64,000 bases of DNA from Gordius sp. MW1 (lineage: Eukaryota > Nematomorpha > Gordioida > Gordea > Gordiidae). The stretch lies in NCBI GenBank assembly GCA_964036665.1, contig OZ038532.1:19371037-19435036 (forward strand), written 5' to 3'. Below, in pieces: positions 49,011 through 60,800 of this stretch (position 1 is the stretch's first letter; every line of letters starts with the position of its first letter). The notes beneath the pieces were generated by a model, which was given only the letters and a program-made list of their open reading frames with translations, did not search any database and had not been told where the DNA came from. The position numbers and the translations under genes are program-made.

Positions 49011-49917
49011 CAGCAGAAGATTCCAAGATCCTTGGAAGTGAAGGGCCATTCATCAGAAGTTGGCGCGGAAAAATGTATCGAAAAAGTAAAGAAGTTTCAA
49101 GGATAAAGATACAAGCCAGAAAAACAAACCTATATAAATCACGAAAATCGATAAGAACGAACGTTGTTTTTCGAAATTGTCTCCACCATAACCTAGATTT
49201 CCCCAGTTTAAAAATCGAGATTTCCCCAGTTTAGAACCAAAATTCCCCCCCCCCTTCTGAATCGCTCGAGATTAAATCCCAGCACTATAATTGTCGTTTC
49301 CCCAATTATTTACCCGTACGTCGTATATATATATCTAGCACGAACTTGTATTATTGTTCGGAGGAATTCGTATATAATAAACTATTATTGGAGAATATCT
49401 GAGTTGAATTTCAAGGTCCCCAAAATAAATAGGACAAACTCCCCGTCTGCACCCATTTCCTCTTCTCACATTTCCCAGAGGATATAACACCTCTAATATC
49501 GGAATTCCAATTTATGTCATTCCGAACAGCAGATGCCCTTAGCTCTGCAAATGCTAAAATTATATCTCCACAATCAACCTACTTGAACTTTTAGCTATAC
49601 CCTTTGCTTACCTACAGGTAAAGGTAGAATACCCCAACATTTCGAGCGTTATATAGAGAATCCAAAATGAAAAAGGCTCCGCACATGCTTCACACTTGGA
49701 AGGGGCCTTTACAAAGATCTGCCTCTGTCAAGGGATCGACCAAGGCCTCAAAATAAGAAACGGCTTAAAATGGGTTCCCACGGCCAAAACATGGCGTATC
49801 TTCCTTCACAAGACGGCACTGCACCCTTCCTCCTAATATGCCCAACAAATCCTATGAATAAATGAAAAATTACTATTTTGAACCACATCTTGCTAAAGTG
49901 TAAAGACCGTAAAACAT
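49011..49917. other. Unassigned repeat-like sequence
   Basis: Contains a duplicated gatttccccagttta and a T/C-rich tract near 49245. It may be the 3' part of the retroelement relic to its left. No gene recognised. Confidence 0.3.
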
Positions 49918-50081
49918 TTAAATTTCTTACTATAATTATTAACCTTAATTTTTATGAAAATATTTGTTATTTCTCGAGTACAATAATGGGAAAGGTATAA
50001 CAGACCGTGTAAGTACGCGAGAAACAACTAGAATTTTTGTAAAAATTAATTAAGGTTAGTAATTATAGTAAGAAATTTATT
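49918..50081. mobile_element. Small foldback MITE with ~35-bp inverted ends
   Basis: Left arm aaatttcttactataattat followed by taaccttaattttta. The right arm is its inverted copy ending aagaaattt. ~164 bp, no coding. Confidence 0.75.
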
Positions 50082-50119
50082 TTTACTTTCTTTATACTTT
50101 AGCCCAGGCCCTCTCGCCC

Positions 50120-50338
50120 TAGGGGCCGTTCAGAAAAGCGTCGTAAATTTAGAATTACAAGTAGGGACAGGCGGGCACCATAACAAGATTGGGGCATTGC
50201 GCATTTATATAATTCAAGATTTGAATCAAAAAATTTCAAAATATTAAAAAATTAATGCTTGAAATTTAAAATCATCATCGTGAAACCGGCAATTTTGATG
50301 ACTATAATGAATTGGGCATGGCCGAACGGCCCTTTAGA
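50120..50338. mobile_element. Short MITE (ends AGGGGCCGTTC)
   Basis: Left aggggccgttcagaaaagc, right gccgaacggccctt. ~215 bp. Target duplication not clear. Confidence 0.5.
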
Positions 50339-50789
50339 GGGATATGTCGGGCCCTGATAGGCTTAGTTATCAGACTAGACCGTGATTGGTTCTGGCAGAA
50401 AAATTTAGAAAGAAAGGTATTAATTCTGTGTATAGAATGTGGAAGGTAATAATAGATAGTCATTTGATTTTTCATTTGCCCAGCTATTTGGATTTTGAGA
50501 TTCAACCTGAAGTAGGAGCCTTACCGATGATTTGTTAATACTGCCAACTTTCTTTTACCGATGTCTTTACATCCTATTTATCGAATAAGCTTAAGCTTTC
50601 TCTTGAGTTTGGAAAAAGTGCGATCATTGAAGCATGGTGTTAGGAAGTCAAAAAGGGTGGTTAAAGTTTTTTCCGTACAATTTAATTTAAAAATAAAAGG
50701 TATATATTTACGCTTTTAAGGTATTTATAAATTTCTTCGTCTTTTATCCGATATTAAATACTTCTAATTTATTTAATATATAGGTATGT

Positions 50790-51580
50790 GGATAAGGGCT
50801 AAATTTTAAAACTACCGGCCCGATTCGCAACTTTACCCGTAGGTTCCCAGGGCGGCCAGGGGTAAAATAGCTTTTGCAGAATCCTAAAATTCCTTTTAGT
50901 TTTAAAAAAGGGCTAAATTTCAAACTACCGGCCCGATTCGCGCGAAATTTTAACCGTAGATGCCCAAGGCGGCCAGGGGTAAAATATCTTTTTCAGATTT
51001 CTAAAATACCTTTTCGTTTTAAAATTATCGATCATTTCCCGGCCAGCAGTTTCATTTATAGCATCATATACAATAATGACGTCATACATACAAGGCTGAA
51101 GTTTTCTCGAATTAGATATTTATAAAAGTATAATAAAAATGTTACACGGTCAAAATTATTGGGGTTTAACAAACTATTTAAATTAAATAAATAAAATTTA
51201 AATTATGCAATTTTTGCCATTATTATCACGTGGTCGATCATAGAAGCATATTTTTAATAATTATCCATCCTTCAATTAATTATTTTATTATATTGAAGAA
51301 AATTGTATTTCCAATAAATCAGCTAACTAGAAAAATAAATTAATGGTATTATTGTATAATTTAAATTATAGAATGCTATATTATTTAAATATATATTATA
51401 TAATAGTTTTATAATAGGAAAAGGTATGTTTATAAACGATTGAATAGATTTACAACCGTTTTAAATATTTATTTGGTATTTTTTATTTTTATAGGTCAAA
51501 AAGTGCGATGTTAAATTCTCTTACAGTTATTTAGCTAATAAGGGACTAAGCCAAAGCAACGCTTGGCCGGGCACAGCTAG
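50790..51580 (+). mobile_element. Helitron 3' part (5' end not defined)
   Basis: It ends gccaaagcaacgcttggccg, then ggcacagCTAG followed by T at 51580/51581. The hairpin (gccaaagc-aac-gcttggc) lies just before the CTAG terminus. Interior text ctaccggcccgattcgc appears twice (50813 and 50926), a tandem repeat of ~115 bp. The start near 50790 is a guess. Confidence 0.7.
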
Positions 51581-51839
51581 TATATATATGAAATTAATTA
51601 ATATATTAAACATAATTGCTTAGTTAGCTACTTACTAACAATGGAAGAGTCTGGTGTTTTCACGGGTAAAAATTTTTTAATCAAGTTTATAATGGTACGG
51701 TTTAAGCTTTTTTGTCGAAAATTAAATTAAAAAAATAAAATGTATATATTATCTATCCAGGTTAAAATATTTTATGCACTAAACTATAGTTACCGTAGAG
51801 GATATTAAGAAAATTGTATACCCTCTTGATTCCTATTAG

Positions 51840-52141
51840 GTGACGACATGGGCGTAGCCAGGGAGGGGCCGGGGGGCCCCCTAATTTACGGAAAATTTTT
51901 TTTTTCAAAGCAAAAACTTTAAAAAATTTATGTTTTGCCCCCTTCTAATTGAACTTTTAAACGTTTTGCCCCCACCCCTAATCCAAAACCTGGCTACGCC
52001 CATGGGTGACGATAAAGTTATTAATACCCTTCGCCATGTAATTGGCATAAAAATTTCAAATTTGCCTAAAAATGTAACAGAAGAATGTTATAAAAAACTA
52101 AGATTTTTATGTCATAGCAGAACGATCAGAACAAGAATATG
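51840..52141 (+). pseudogene. Putative exon split by a hAT MITE
   Basis: After the MITE the frame DDKVINTLRHVIGIKISNLP, then KNVTEECYKKLRFLCHSRTI and RTRI, is open from 52005 and meets a good donor (ATAT|GTAAGA) at 52142. Directly before the MITE, the left copy of its target duplication is preceded by an acceptor-like ttcctattag. The simplest reading is an exon GT-GAC-GAT-AAA... into which the MITE at 51847-52004 jumped. The residues look coding (balanced, charged, no stop in ~137 bases), but I do not recognise the protein, and no neighbouring exons were identified with confidence. Confidence 0.4.
51847..52004. mobile_element. hAT MITE (CATGGGCGTAGCC family), 158 bp
   Basis: Starts catgggcgtagccaggg, ends ggctacgcccatg. 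Perfect 8-bp duplication GGTGACGA (51839-51846 and 52005-52012). Confidence 0.92.
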
Positions 52142-52142
52142 T

Positions 52143-53723
52143 AAGATAGTTTTATATACCTGCAATAATCATATGTTAGGATCCTACAATGTTTAATTGC
52201 TTTAGATTCAATATTAATGACGGATAATTAAAACAATTGTAGAAAGTCTTAGCAACAAATAATATTTTTTCAAAAATAAAAACTTTTACGTTGTAACAAC
52301 CATGTGTGTAAAGCTCACAGGTATATGCACAAATTGTATGGGTGTCATTGACAATTTATAGAACTTACATATGTTTTAGAGCCATATTATTTAATAAAAT
52401 ATTGTGCATTGCATTTAAAGTTCAGCCCTACGGCGATTTTAATATACTATTATCACAATATCGAACGCTCGGACTTGGTCTCATTTTTGTTGATACCAAA
52501 AATAGATTATAATTAATGAGTTTTTTTTCACAACTTTTTAATTTAACTTCTTAAATAAATATTTAAACAAAATTGCAAAATATTGTTTAGATGTGATTTT
52601 TAGATGTTAAATTTTACTAATATATAAGTTATAAAAACTTTTTAAATTCAAGCACCTTAACGTCAATAAAACTTACTTATTATATTAAAATGACTATAAA
52701 AATTGGTACTGCAATTTCATATATTTTATGATTCTGGACTATTTTTTAAAGATATTGTTTCATTTCTATAAGGTAAAATGTATAATATATTTTCATGAGG
52801 GGGTCAATTTAGTATAGTCCGTGGGAAATCAATGAAATTTTCTTTTTGTCTAAAATTTGCTATGAGATCAATATTTATAGGCAAAATAATATCTATAAAC
52901 TTTTCAACAGGTTTAAATGTCATATAATATAGGTGTAATGTTCCACAATTAAATTTCTAATTTTTAAATATTGCAGCCAGTTAAACTTTTAATTCATATA
53001 AAAAGTACACAGCTCGTATTACAAATTAAGTTTACCAACATAGTGTCAAATTTAGATATTTGGTCAGTAGTGGTAAGCTTTGTTCTGTGTCTAAAATAAG
53101 CGCTTTCTCAAGCTCATTTTGGATCAACAGTTTTAAATTGGTCAAATAGCATCTTGTTAGCATCTACGAAAGGTAATTATATTAAAAATTATTTGTAAAT
53201 GTACATTAAAATCGAGTAATATATGAAGACAGCAAGTCTGCAAGAAGATACTACAAAAATAATCAAATGAGAAAAAACCCGAAGAGAAATCGGTCAATCT
53301 CCTTACCAAAAACTGCCTGTTGTTATTGTAACCATTAACATATCACGTAGAGGCTGTCCCAACCCGTGCATGTTCATGATAATGTGAATAGAACCGAGTG
53401 TCAAATTGGTCTTGATACATATCATGATAATGTTCGCACGTCGCACCTTCCTAACTTAACATAGTTGCTGAGCACGCTCGCCTATTAGGCAATAAACCTG
53501 TCAAAAAGGGCCCCCATGTCTTCACTTCAACCGCTATAAAGACCTATAAATACTTCATGCCGCGGTTAACAAACTTCTCCGTCACTATTATAACAAAGAT
53601 GGCCTCCCTTCCAGCCTCGAACCCACAGGTCTATGCGAAGATAGCAGAAGACCTGATGGCCAGTTGCTAGCTCCTCAGGCTTTGGATTTCACTTGTTTGG
53701 TTTCTTTGCCCCATAACATTAAC
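52143..53723. other. No gene recognised
   Basis: AT-rich to about 53200, then a more GC-balanced stretch (53270-53720) of unknown nature containing no long open frame. Confidence 0.3.
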
Positions 53724-54275
53724 AAGGATACCAGGCGCGTAGTCAAGGGGGCGGAAAGCGGGACTTTTCCTTCCCCTCGACCAAAAATTTGAAAAAAGTT
53801 TTGATTAATAAATAGATTAAATGGGTTAAAATATTATAGTTTAGTTGCATAAACGATTTTGAGACACTTATAAAAGCCTGGAAACATAATATATACATTC
53901 ATTTTTTCGAATTTAATTTTCGACTAAATGCATTGTAAAATTTCCGAATGTCGTGAAAACTGCTTTAAAAAAATTTGGTTGAACCTTTTTTTCACGTAAA
54001 TACATTAGACCGCCCCATGGCTAGGAAGAGACTAATTAAGCGATTATGTTTAATATTGTAATAAATTTCTTATATATTTCAATTGTTATAAATATTATGG
54101 TTTGTGTTTTAAGTTATTACTTGTGCATACAAAGATAAAACATTTGTATATCCAAACCTATTTAAGCATTGACTATCAAATTTAATATATTTGTGATTTG
54201 AAATACACATTATTACAGGAGCCGAAACAAACAAGAAGGTTAGCTCGAAGGTTTTTTATGCATATCGTTTGATGA

Positions 54276-54420
54276 TTAGACGCGTTCAAGACAACGTCAT
54301 ACTACGATGTCGTGAGCTTTGTTAACTGTCCTGTCCAATGTCTCAAGGGAATGTTTATGTGAAATAGTACATTCATCCCAGATGATAACTTTACACCGTT
54401 TGAGTACAATCAACAGGAAC
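54276..54420 (-). pseudogene. Helitron helicase (Pif1-like) fragment
   Basis: The minus strand reads LKRCKVIIWDECTISHKHSL then ETLDRTVNKAHDIVV before a stop. This matches the Walker B region (IIWDE) of Helitron-encoded Pif1-family helicases, followed by their usual ALEALDRTL-like segment. It is only ~45 codons long. Its strand is opposite to the Helitron 3' end at 54605, so two insertions, or an inversion, are involved. Confidence 0.7.
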
Positions 54421-54519
54421 TGAGTGCGGGAGAATACATTCACTTACGAGATGCTATTGCGAACTACGCCGACACAGCCTAAATTGGGAACTCTATTATT
54501 CTACCATCATCGTATTATA

Positions 54520-54605
54520 AACGCTGTACTCAAAAATAGTTTCTACATTGTTATTTAGCTAATTAGGGACTAAGTCAAAGCAACGCTTGGCCGGGTACTG
54601 CTAGT
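54520..54605 (+). mobile_element. Helitron 3' terminus
   Basis: caaagcaacgcttggccggg then tactgCTAG followed by T. The last ~50 bases are nearly identical to 51530-51580. Confidence 0.75.
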
Positions 54606-55546
54606 ATTTATATAATTTTAATCCAAGATGTAGATGAAGTCTCACCTATATATAAACAATGTTGTAGTTTTCAGTGGCGTAGCCAAGGCCCCCCTCCTTT
54701 GCAAAATTCAAAAAAATTGATATAAATGAAATATTAAATAAATTAAATTTCAGCAAAAAGCTTTAACCTTATTTTTTGTCTTTAACACCACATCCATCAA
54801 TAAGGTTTTTATATAAACAAGAGATTAAAAGCTTATTCAAAAAATAGGAAGACACCGATGGAAAGAATTAGCAAAATTAAATTATCATAGGTAATGCTCC
54901 TACTTCAGTTGAAATCTCTAAATGACAATCGCAGGGCAAATGAAAAAATTAAATGACCATTTATTATAATGGTCCTAATTCTATACACAGAATTAATACC
55001 TTTATCATTGATCATATCTGTCTAAAATTTTCTGCTAACCCATCACGGTTTGATAAAGTGACATAAAAATAGTAACTATATAAAAATCATTGTTATGGTG
55101 CCCGACCAGGCCTATTTGAGTATCTTAATTTACGACGGTTGCCTGCCCGGCCCTTGGCCGAATGGGCTCAGTGGGCCTGATTTTTTGGTTGTTTAATTTT
55201 TATTTTCGATTACAAATAAAATGTTAAAAAAAAATTGTGGTAGCTTTCCTTCCCCTTGAGAAATTCCTGGCTAGGCGCCTGAAGGATACTCTCGTTTCTG
55301 TCAAATCTTATAAAATAGTAAAGTATTCAGATCTGTAAACTTTGGCCACAAGCTTTAAGATTCAAAAAGGAAAATATATTCCTTTTTTCATATAATCGCG
55401 ATTCCTTTTTCATTACAATTAAAATCGGTCGGAATGTTTTACAAAATATAATTTACATTTTTCCAAATGTATAATGTTAAATATTCAATTATACTTGTGT
55501 GGAAAGTGAGCTGAGGCGCGAATATAAAATACTTAAACTTGAGTAG

Positions 55547-55678
55547 CATGGGCGTAGCCAGCATTAGAATTAGAGAGGAGCATGTAAATTTTATCCATAA
55601 TTTTAAAAAATTTTAAGAAATTTGGATTTAGAGGGGGGCAGCCGCCCCTCCCTCCCCCCCCCCTTGGCTACGCCCATA
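55547..55678. mobile_element. hAT MITE (CATGGGCGTAGCC family), 132 bp
   Basis: Starts catgggcgtagccagc, ends ggctacgcccata. Perfect 8-bp duplication TTGAGTAG (55539-55546 and 55679-55686). Confidence 0.93.
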
Positions 55679-56095
55679 TTGAGTAGGGTTCTGTGATTCT
55701 AATTACATTAAAAAAAGCAAAAGACTTAAAGCCCTGAAAGTTTTATTTATAATTATTTTTTGGACCGAACATCAAAAAAATGTCCATAATGTAAATTTTT
55801 GATGAGCCTAATTCTTCTTCCCAAACTTCGAGAAGAAAGTTTAATTTAACCTTATAATTGTTTAGGCTAGACGTTAAATAAATCGAGTAATAAAAATTAT
55901 ATGCTAACACAATTAAGTTTAATTGTTTGAAGAGACTAAAGCTTCCTGGTTGAGTTAAGCGTTAAATGATTCGTTAGAAATATTTGGCATCTTATAATGC
56001 CACATTTCTGTCCTTTAAAGCAGATCTTGATTACATCATATTCGGGCTGGAATTAGTGAACGTTAAATATTAAATTAATATTTAACGCTTTTATG

Positions 56096-56262
56096 CATGA
56101 GCGTAGCGAGGGGGGCAGGAGGGGCAGCTGTTCCTCTCTAAACCCACGAATTTATTAAAATTTATTAAAATTATGCCAAATTTTTTTTAAAATGCTCATT
56201 GTGCCCCTCCCTAAATCATTATTTCCCCCCCCCCTCTAATTCCAACGCTGGCTACACCCATG
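56096..56262. mobile_element. hAT MITE (CATGGGCGTAGCC family), 167 bp
   Basis: Starts catgagcgtagcgaggg, ends ggctacacccatg. Flanks CTTTTATG and CGTTTATG agree at 6 of 8. Confidence 0.8.
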
Positions 56263-57202
56263 CGTTTATGGTATATTTGGGTATATTAAATTCGCAAACT
56301 CTGCAATGCTGTTTATTCCATAGTTAATTGCTAATATGTTAAAGCGAAACAATTTTTTATACAGGCTTTAATTTTAATGTATAATAAATGTAATTATTTA
56401 CTATCACATAATTATTATACAAATTTTTTTCCAATTACCATTACATTTTAACAAATCTCTTCTCTTTGTGTATTAAAATTATGAAAAAATACATTAAAAA
56501 AGGGTAAAATTGGTTAATAAAATAGTATCGTTTTTAATAGGCTCGTACTTGACAATTTTATTATTGCGTTCAGTAACTTCAATTTATGCGTTATTAGTAC
56601 GTGAGATGTCTGAAAAATATAAAACAGGACTTTATATTTGACCCCTCGTTTAACATAACACCTCTCTGTTAAAAGTTGCTTAACAATGAATCATATAGTT
56701 CAACTTATAAAAGACGCGACAATTTTATTCTATTTATAATAATTACATTTTACCTATTTTTTTATTTCCGATATTAATATCGAATTCAAGGTTCAACGAT
56801 GATTTCTAAACCAAAAGTAAAAATTTTAACCTATTATAATGCAGAAATGATGATTTAAATTTAATGATTTTTTTATAAAGAAAATATGATTCCATGTAAT
56901 TTTCCTTTAATTAACTATAAAAACTCAAACTATACGAGAAAGGCTAATAGTTTAATTTAATTCATTAACACTCTTGCAATAGCTTTTTAATTTCTAGGCA
57001 TAAAATTGATTAAATAATTTAAAAATAAATATTCTAAAATAAAGCCAAATTTTTGTTAAGGATTTTATTCTGTAAATGCAAGGGAGAGGGAGATAGTTAA
57101 AAAAAATGAACCTAAATTTTTGTAAAAATTAAGGGAGCTTAATTTAAATTCTTTAAATATATTTAAATTTTTCGATTTTTGTTTTTTTTAAACAATTTAT
57201 AG
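56263..57202. other. Upstream/intronic sequence of the small peptide gene
   Basis: AT-rich; no exon recognised. The first coding exon of the next gene should lie here or further left. Confidence 0.35.
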
Positions 57203-57469
57203 ATAGCTCTTGTTTTGTTGTTGGTCCTGGTAGGAGAAACCTATGGATGGTACATGATCAACAGGGTTCCAGCATTAGTTAATCCAAATCAAGACAATTT
57301 ACAAATAAATCCATCGGATGGAAAAAACCAATTTGAACATCTTTTAAAATGGCTCATTGATTTAATATGTGGTCGAGTCGAAGGTGACAAAGGAACAGCT
57401 GATTGGAATCCAGCCACACAAACTCCCATAATTATACCATACCATCAAAATGCTTGCTATCCTTGTTAA
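57203..57469 (+). CDS. Last exon of a small putative secreted peptide
   Basis: After an acceptor (aacaatttatag) the frame reads IALVLLLVLVGETYGWYMIN, a hydrophobic signal-peptide core with a plausible cleavage site after the small residues. About 70 residues follow, with FEHLLKWLIDLICGRVEGDK and an end ACYPC-stop. There are three cysteines, so pairing is incomplete within this exon. The initiator Met must lie in an upstream exon that I could not fix. AATAAA follows the stop by 35 bases (57504-57509). I do not recognise the family. Its position next to another secreted-protein gene on the same strand suggests, but does not prove, a cluster of secreted proteins. Confidence 0.5.
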   Translation: MALVLLLVLVGETYGWYMINRVPALVNPNQDNLQINPSDGKNQFEHLLKWLIDLICGRVEGDKGTADWNPATQTPIIIPYHQNACYPC

Positions 57470-57831
57470 ATATTAGGCGACTTTGTATTGTTTGGACAAA
57501 TTTAATAAACTATTTTTGCAACTTTCATCGTTTTGTTAGCATAAAAATACGATGTATAAAATATTTATTTAAACTTTTTGGGGGAATTTTTATGACTTGT
57601 CGAAAATTATTTTGCAAAATTTTGTTTAAAAAATTATTCTGGGTCAAATGAAAGAAGGATGATTTTGGATGGTAAATATTAAACTGGTCACTCACTACCT
57701 AAATAAATGTTAAATTTAATAGCAGATAAGGAGGTCCTAAAAATAGGACACCATCTCGTAACCTATTTAAACATCTTAATTTATCTGTGCAAAAATTAAA
57801 GAAATCTTTGATTATTTTGGGAATTTTTTCG

Positions 57832-60800
57832 ATGATCTTCTTTTTACTCTGTGCCTTAATCTTTTCAATTCCGTTCAATTCATTAGCGGAACATAAAAGT
57901 ATGAATCTAATTGGTCTCAAAATTTTATTTATTTTAAATGATATAGTTATTTTTACAAACAAGATAATTTAATCAAAATTTGTTATATGATAATATAAAT
58001 TTATTGGTTTTAACCCGTTTAAATTTCCAAATATTTTTTAACTTTGCTGCTTTAGAAGCTAAATCATCTAGCCCTGCACATCTTGATGTAATTCCACAAT
58101 CCTGTTTCAATTACACCGTGAGTTGGAAAGGAATAGATGGGATTAACAATTATGAAGTTGAAATATACCTTGTAAGGCATAATATTGGAGATCCTAAAAA
58201 AATTACTAAATTGTCTTCTATAAAGGTAAAACTAGGTTTATTATTAGCTTTTGAAAGAAATTATATTTATAAATTAATTTTTACGGGCGCATTAGGGAGG
58301 CATTAGAGAACTGCAAAGTAACTTTTTTTCAACCCGAACCAACCCGAATTTTTTTAAAATATTCAACCCGAACCCGACATGACCCAAAAGCATTTTAAAT
58401 TTTTCAGCCCGAACCCGACCCGACCCAAAATCATTTTAAAAATTTCAACCCAAACCCTACCCGGCCCGAATGCATTTTAAAATTTTCAACCCAAACCCGA
58501 CCCGGCCCGACCCGAAAGAGTTAACCGAATCACTTTCGAAAGTGTTTCAAATTTTGGTATCCAACGCGAGAGTAAGGGCTTGTCTTAATATCGGATTTTG
58601 CTGCGCAGCACAAATCGTTGTACGGGTTATAACATAGCCGTGTCTTAACTTCGAATTCACAGCAGATTTACATTTCAGACGCATAACATAACAGCGAGTA
58701 ATCTCAAGAGTTAAAATAAACAAAAAAACGTTTTTAACTATTAAAAAACAAAATATTAAAAATTACAACCGAGTATGACACATGAAATTGAATGGGATAT
58801 TTGATAAAGATAAATTCGCGCCATTTGAATCTGAATCCGATATTAAGACAAGCACTAAGAAAAATTGCGGTGTGTATGGGCGTAGCCAGGGGTGGCAGGG
58901 AGGGGCGGCTGCCCCCCTCTAAATCCAAAAAATCTTAGATATTTTATCAATTTATGGCTAAAATTAAAAAAATGGTGCCTTAATCATTATTGCCCCCCCC
59001 CTCTAATTTCAATTTCCTGGCTACTCCCATGAGGGTGTTTAAAATTTAATCGACAAATTAAAGTGCGATTTATGAAAATAATTGATTACACAGATTTTGA
59101 TTACTAAATTTATTTCAATGATTAATTATAGAGATATATATATGATACCTTTCAATATTGTCACATTCAATTTGAGAAATAGAGTTTTGCAAATGAATCA
59201 TTTGTTAAATTTAAACATAATCTTATTTGTTTATGAATATATATTTAAGTAGTTTAAATTAATAATGAGCTACAACTTCACACTATTTAAATACGATTTA
59301 AAAATATTATTTTCTTGATCACGAGTCAAATTAAATTTGCGTCCAAATTAAAACAATCAGATTTAAAACAAAAGGAATTTTAATTAACTTAATGAATGAT
59401 CTTCAATTATAAATTTCGATATTTATTAAAAAATATTATACATAATAGCATTATTTTTAAAGATATGTCCCGTGTATTCTGCAATTTAAGATTCATAACC
59501 CTTAACCCGGTGTGGTACGGCAGAAGCCAGCCGTGTTTTATAAGAGCTGTCAATCAATTTGACTGACATATTTTTTACTAAAGGTCCATTTTCGCTATTT
59601 TTACGTGTTATTTTTATTGTTTTTAATAATATCATATATATTTTTGCAAATTTTGATAAAGCTGGAACTAATTTAGGTGGGTTTCTCCAATAAAATATAA
59701 TATATATTTATAAATTTTGATAAAGCTGGAAATTTTTAAAAACAGACTAATCATTATAAGTCTTAGTTAAAATTATGCTAAAAGACAATCATTAATGTAA
59801 TCAAAATGGTTGGCATAATGCGTAAAGTAAATACCAAATTTTGAAGTATTATTTAAACTTGGGGAATATAAGGCCCAATATTTTAGTACAACATTAATCT
59901 TTCAAATATTCAATTATAGTTTGGAAATCGTATTTGGACATTTAATATGGTAGAAAAAATATAATTGACAAAAAAATTAATAAAGGTTTTTGGGGGATTT
60001 AAAGTTAAATTTATAAAGAAATTATTTAATAGTTTAAGAAAGGAGTTGGATTTGAAGACAAATTTTAGTACGCAAAAAATTAATAATGTACTTTTTTGGC
60101 TAGTTAAAGTTTAGTAGAAGGGAGGAATGATTTATTGCCTACTTAAGAACAATGTCTCAGTAGTAACACGATGAACGCTGGGTGTTAACACGAGCTAAAA
60201 TTCTCTCAAAAAATCTCATTAATCACGTCTCTACCCAATCCCATTGGAGGGAGAGAGTGTGAAAAAACCATTAATCATCCCTTTACCCAATCAAAAGAAG
60301 TGTTTGGAAAAAACACGCTGGCTGCTGACACCCTACACCGGCACTTTAAATTCGACCCGACCCCACCCGAAAGCATATTAAAATCAACCCGAACCCGACC
60401 CGACCTAAAAGCACATCAAAATTTTTAACCCAAACCCGACCCGACCAGAGATTTCAAAATTTTCAACCCAAACCCTCGGGTCGGGTCGGGTCTCGGGTCA
60501 CCGGTGCAGTTCTCCAGGAGGCATATAGGGATAGCTTCATTCCACTTGAAGATTCTTATTTCATATAATAATTTTAGTATTTTACCCTTTTTAATTGCCA
60601 ATTTTGACCCCTTTCCTATGTCAAATAGCCTATTTTAATCTTTGAAATATTTGTAATATTTGTCTTCTTCACTAAAGATAATATGTTTAAAAAAATTAAG
60701 GTACATAATAATAGCGCCTCCGTGTCATTTCCATCAAAAGGTCAATATTTTATAATGGTAAGATCGACGTCAGACAATTCGAAAAAAATTCTGGAACAAA

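Larger units (their letters stand above)
53732..55281. mobile_element. hAT element (TIR CAGGCGCGTAG), 1.55 kb, perfect 8-bp duplication
   Basis: Left end caggcgcgtagtcaaggggg, right end cctggctaggcgcctg. Target duplication AAGGATAC is perfect (53724-53731 and 55282-55289). Same family as 19469-20581 (shared cttttccttcccc and gctttcct...ccccttgag). Helitron pieces are nested inside. Confidence 0.92.
58304..60516. mobile_element. hAT element (TIR TAGAGAACTGCA) with ACCCGACCCGA arrays, 2.2 kb
   Basis: Left tagagaactgcaaagtaac, right ggtgcagttctcca. Perfect 8-bp duplication GGAGGCAT (58296-58303 and 60517-60524). Both ends carry arrays of aacccgaacccgacccga words. It is inserted in an intron of the FN3-like gene. 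The interior holds two nested MITEs and no transposase that I can see. Confidence 0.92.
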
